DNA of 7,654 nucleotides. Origin: Candidatus Methanoprimaticola hominis. GTDB lineage: Archaea > Thermoplasmatota > Thermoplasmata > Methanomassiliicoccales > Methanomethylophilaceae. Within the stretch, counting starts at the first letter, position 1, and every line of letters begins with the position of its first letter. Location of the stretch: contig LVVU01000006.1 in NCBI GenBank assembly GCA_006954465.1, positions 1-7,654 of the forward strand, in the 5' to 3' direction. Positions 5,959 to 7,654 of the stretch are shown here, one piece after another. Position numbers and translations under genes: made by a program. The notes under the pieces were generated by a model that was given only the letters and a program-made list of their open reading frames with translations, was not told the DNA's origin and made no database searches.

Positions 5959-6785
5959 GATCGCTCCTCCAGGGCCTTGTCGACCATATCGGACAGGTCG
6001 TATGCGCCCTTCAGCTCCCCGCTCGAAGCGACGGGCTTCTTGTCCACGATCCTGACCCTTCCGTCGGCGAATGCGGATACGGTCTCGGTGATGAGGGGGA
6101 GCTCGCGCTTCGCGCCGTCCTCCCTGATCTTCTTGAACAGCGGGTTGTCCAGGTACTCGTTCTTCTTGATGTCCTCGAGACTCTCGGTCTCGAGCCTTCT
6201 CCCGAGGTCCGCCCAGAGCTCGTCGTACCCGGGTCCGCGGATGGGGAATCCGCAGTAGGTGATGGCCGCTCCGCGGTCCCACTCCTCGGTGCAGACGTGC
6301 ATCATGGCGCCCTGTCTGTCGGCGTTCTCGGAGATGAGCTGCCAGATGACCTCCTGCCAGGTCCCTTTCGGACCGTCCGGGAGGGCGGGATGGAGATTCA
6401 GCATGTCGAAGGCCTCGCAGGTCTCGTCGTCCATCCAGAGCATGTATCCCGCGAGGATGCCCAGGTCGAAGTCGTAGGGTTTCACGGCTTTCCTGAGGAC
6501 CCTCCCGTACTCGATGCGCCACGCGGCCTCGTCCTTCTCCCTGAGTTCGGGCTCGAACTCCTTCCAGGATGCGGTGACGAGTGGTATGCCGTATCCTTCG
6601 ACCATGTCAAAGAACATCTGGCGCTGCTCGCGCTTGGGGTTGTCCGCCTCCTCGTTCGACCAGTTGCAGAATACGAACGAGATCTCGACGTCGAGCTTCC
6701 CCGCGATCTTGCGGTCCATGACGGCCTTGAGCAGATTGCGGGACCCGGGGCCCCTTCCGGTGGAGAACCAACCAAGTCTGAGCAT
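5901..6785 (-). CDS. Formyltransferase-family protein (PurN/GART fold)
   Basis: The 294-residue protein has the signature of formyl-tetrahydrofolate-dependent transferases. There is an N-terminal strand and a glycine-rich, phosphate-type loop FSTGRGPGSRNLL (7-19); LGILAGYMLWM (108-118); NLHPALPDGPKGTW (130-143), where N130 and H132 fit the catalytic Asn and His of PurN (N-x-H-P); and D170 in EEWDRGAAI, fitting the catalytic Asp. The N-to-D spacing of 40 residues is close to the 38 of E. coli PurN. It is about 90 residues longer than PurN and lacks some purine-enzyme landmarks, so the acceptor may not be glycinamide ribotide. The last 19 or so residues overlap the next gene and look unconserved. 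ATG 6785 sits about 29 bases after a TATA box, suggesting a leader of a few bases. Fold is firm, substrate unknown. Confidence 0.85.
   Translation of the reverse strand: MLRLGWFSTGRGPGSRNLLKAVMDRKIAGKLDVEISFVFCNWSNEEADNPKREQRQMFFDMVEGYGIPLVTASWKEFEPELREKDEAAWRIEYGRVLRKAVKPYDFDLGILAGYMLWMDDETCEAFDMLNLHPALPDGPKGTWQEVIWQLISENADRQGAMMHVCTEEWDRGAAITYCGFPIRGPGYDELWADLGRRLETESLEDIKKNEYLDNPLFKKIREDGAKRELPLITETVSAFADGRVRIVDKKPVASSGELKGAYDLSDMVDKALEERSCPENSTPPKSSDCSRTGC
5964..5970 (-). promoter_or_regulatory. Shine-Dalgarno GGAGGAG for the EhaR-like gene
   Basis: On the minus strand GGAGGAG is five bases before ATG 5958, inside the end of the formyltransferase frame. It is one of the strongest ribosome binding sites in the window. 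It settles the start of the HAD-like gene despite the 58-base overlap. Confidence 0.75.
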
Positions 6786-6810
6786 GATGGCCGGAGAATG
6801 GCGGGGATTG

Positions 6811-6819
6811 TAATATAGG
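6811..6819 (-). promoter_or_regulatory. TATA box of the formyltransferase/EhaR-like operon
   Basis: The minus strand reads CCTATATTA after AAA, giving a BRE-like AAACC followed by TATATTA. The centre near 6814 predicts transcription from about 6788, three bases before ATG 6785, so the message is nearly leaderless. Confidence 0.6.
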
Positions 6820-6849
6820 TTTATCTGGACCCTGTTCCGACGATGTCGG

Positions 6850-6872
6850 CGCCCCTCCTTTCGGGGAGGGCG
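6850..6872 (-). terminator. GC hairpin just after the archease stop
   Basis: CGCCCCTCC (6850-6858) pairs with GGAGGGCG (6865-6872) over eight base pairs with one bulged C. On the minus strand the loop contains GAAA. The hairpin starts four bases past the archease stop. No U-run follows, so it may protect or process the 3' end rather than terminate transcription. Confidence 0.35.
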
Positions 6873-6876
6873 TCGT

Positions 6877-7284
6877 TCAGACGTCGAACAGGACCGTGAC
6901 CGAGGGTTCGTCCCTGTCTATATCCATCATATGATATGTGACGGCCTTGACCTCGGATCTGAGCCTGTGCCTGCTCCTGTCCAGGGTCTCCCCTCTGGCG
7001 GTGCAGACGACGTCGTCCCCGTCGAATCTCACATCGAAGTCCTTCAGGATGAGGTTCTCCGCATCCTCTATGAACAGCATCTCGGAAAGGAAGGAATACA
7101 ATCTGTCCTCGTCGTCATCGCCGCTGACGCGGATCTCGCGGATCTCATCCGTTCCGATGTTCGAAAGGTCCACGGTCTGGTCGAATAGCGCGTACGCGGC
7201 GTTGCCGAAGCATTCCTCCAGCGTCCTTCCGAAGGCCTTGACCATCATGTCCGCAGTGTGATCGATGAGGATGTACCTCTCCAT
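6877..7284 (-). CDS. Archease (tRNA ligase RtcB activator)
   Basis: Archease is a small metal-binding protein that speeds guanylylation and turnover of the RtcB RNA ligase in tRNA splicing and repair. From ATG 7284 the protein has 135 residues, normal for the family. It begins with ILIDHTADMMVKAFG, where D12 in HTAD is a conserved metal-site residue. Further hallmarks are the LxxLFxxxV-like stretch YALFDQTVDLS, RLYSFLSEMLFIED (61-74) and the C-terminal EVKAVTYHMM (111-120), ending in TVLFDV. The frame is open 27 codons upstream to TTG/ATG near 7365, but that stretch is AT-rich, holds palindromes and has no family similarity. A TATA-like element 27 bases before ATG 7284 points to a leaderless start there. 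No rtcB is in the window. Confidence 0.92.
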   Translation of the reverse strand: MERYILIDHTADMMVKAFGRTLEECFGNAAYALFDQTVDLSNIGTDEIREIRVSGDDDEDRLYSFLSEMLFIEDAENLILKDFDVRFDGDDVVCTARGETLDRSRHRLRSEVKAVTYHMMDIDRDEPSVTVLFDV

Positions 7285-7306
7285 GATCCCGGGGAAGGCT
7301 TCAGAC

Positions 7307-7316
7307 GTAATTATCC
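7307..7316 (-). promoter_or_regulatory. Probable TATA box of archease
   Basis: The minus strand reads GGATAATTAC, centred about 27 bases before ATG 7284, which would place the transcription start at that ATG. The match to the archaeal consensus is moderate. Another AT-rich stretch near 7350-7360 is too far away unless the leader is about 45 bases. Confidence 0.45.
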
Positions 7317-7330
7317 TGCGTTTCCATTCG

Positions 7331-7354
7331 GAATATCGATATTCTTCAAAGAAT
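7331..7354. repeat. Two overlapping palindromes in the archease/sulfhydrylase spacer
   Basis: GAATATCGATATTC (7331-7344) is a perfect 14-base palindrome. ATTCTTCAAAGAAT (7341-7354) is a 6-2-6 dyad sharing the ATTC of the first. Both lie upstream of both promoters and outside any supported gene, so they may be regulator sites. Confidence 0.55.
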
Positions 7355-7363
7355 AATTTATCC

Positions 7364-7384
7364 AAATCCTACGGGAATAGTAGG

Positions 7385-7388
<4 letters not shown>
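7364..7388. promoter_or_regulatory. Perfect 9-7-9 inverted repeat overlapping the sulfhydrylase promoter, candidate operator
   Basis: AAATCCTAC (7364-7372) and GTAGGATTT (7380-7388) are exact reverse complements around the spacer GGGAATA. The right arm covers the BRE position and the first bases of the TATA box at 7385-7393. It lies upstream of the inferred start sites of both flanking genes, so it should act as DNA rather than as an RNA hairpin. A dimeric regulator bound here would block TBP/TFB, which suggests repression. I do not recognise the site as that of a known regulator. Confidence 0.6.

Positions 7389-7654
<266 letters not shown>

Noticed and set aside
5206..6258. 350-codon plus-strand open frame
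   Set aside because: Antisense shadow of the EhaR-like gene and formyltransferase; composition only.
4753..6522. 589-codon minus-strand frame spanning formyltransferase, EhaR-like gene and tRNA
   Set aside because: Only the part from ATG 5958 to the frame shift near 5335 is family sequence. The first part is an Arg-rich off-frame reading of the formyltransferase and the last part is an off-frame reading into the tRNA.
7285..7365. 27-residue N-terminal extension of archease
   Set aside because: AT-rich, full of palindromes, no archease similarity, and a TATA element sits inside it; the ATG at 7284 gives a normal-length protein.

Overview
The window is archaeal. It carries a translation and ribosome-assembly cluster (eIF1A, a Rio1-type kinase, a two-KH Dim2/Pno1-like protein and archaeal Pus10), an archease, TATA-box promoters lying where a leaderless or very short-leader mRNA would begin, and a tRNA-Glu. 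The coding regions are GC-rich with long antisense shadow frames, and the promoter spacers are AT-rich. An EhaR-type HAD-like protein and the use of TGA at all seven visible stops suggest a methanogen-related Thermoplasmatota, possibly Methanomassiliicoccales. That placement is inference.

Layout. From 1 to 2733, minus strand, there is one operon reading eIF1A, rio1, KH protein, pus10 (cut by the window edge). It is driven by a TATA box at 2746-2754, with spacings of only a few bases and one ATGA overlap. From 2836 to 4591, minus strand, is a membrane-anchored M3-like metallopeptidase with an HEFGH motif. It is broken near its C terminus by about 108 bases that encode, on the opposite strand, a piece of a Lon protease. 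At 4731-4806, plus strand, is tRNA-Glu(UUC) with an encoded CCA. From 4812 to 6785, minus strand, is a two-gene operon: a PurN/GART-fold formyltransferase followed by an EhaR-like HAD protein that needs a one-base frame shift and has lost HAD catalytic residues. Archease (minus, 6877-7284) and the start of an O-acetylhomoserine sulfhydrylase (plus, from 7436) diverge from a 151-base spacer that holds several dyad-symmetric sites.

How the genes fit together. eIF1A, Rio1 and the Dim2-like protein belong to small-subunit maturation and initiation, and Pus10 modifies the tRNA T-loop. The formyltransferase and EhaR-like protein are probably co-transcribed and may share a pathway, which I cannot name. 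The sulfhydrylase makes homocysteine and probably has its own regulator: a perfect 9-7-9 inverted repeat overlaps its TATA/BRE.

Integrity. Two genes (rio1 and the EhaR-like gene) each need a single-base skip beside short G/C runs, and the peptidase contains a foreign coding fragment. Together these may reflect sequencing or assembly error in a metagenomic contig, or real gene decay. No CRISPR array, insertion sequence or clear novel defence system is visible.
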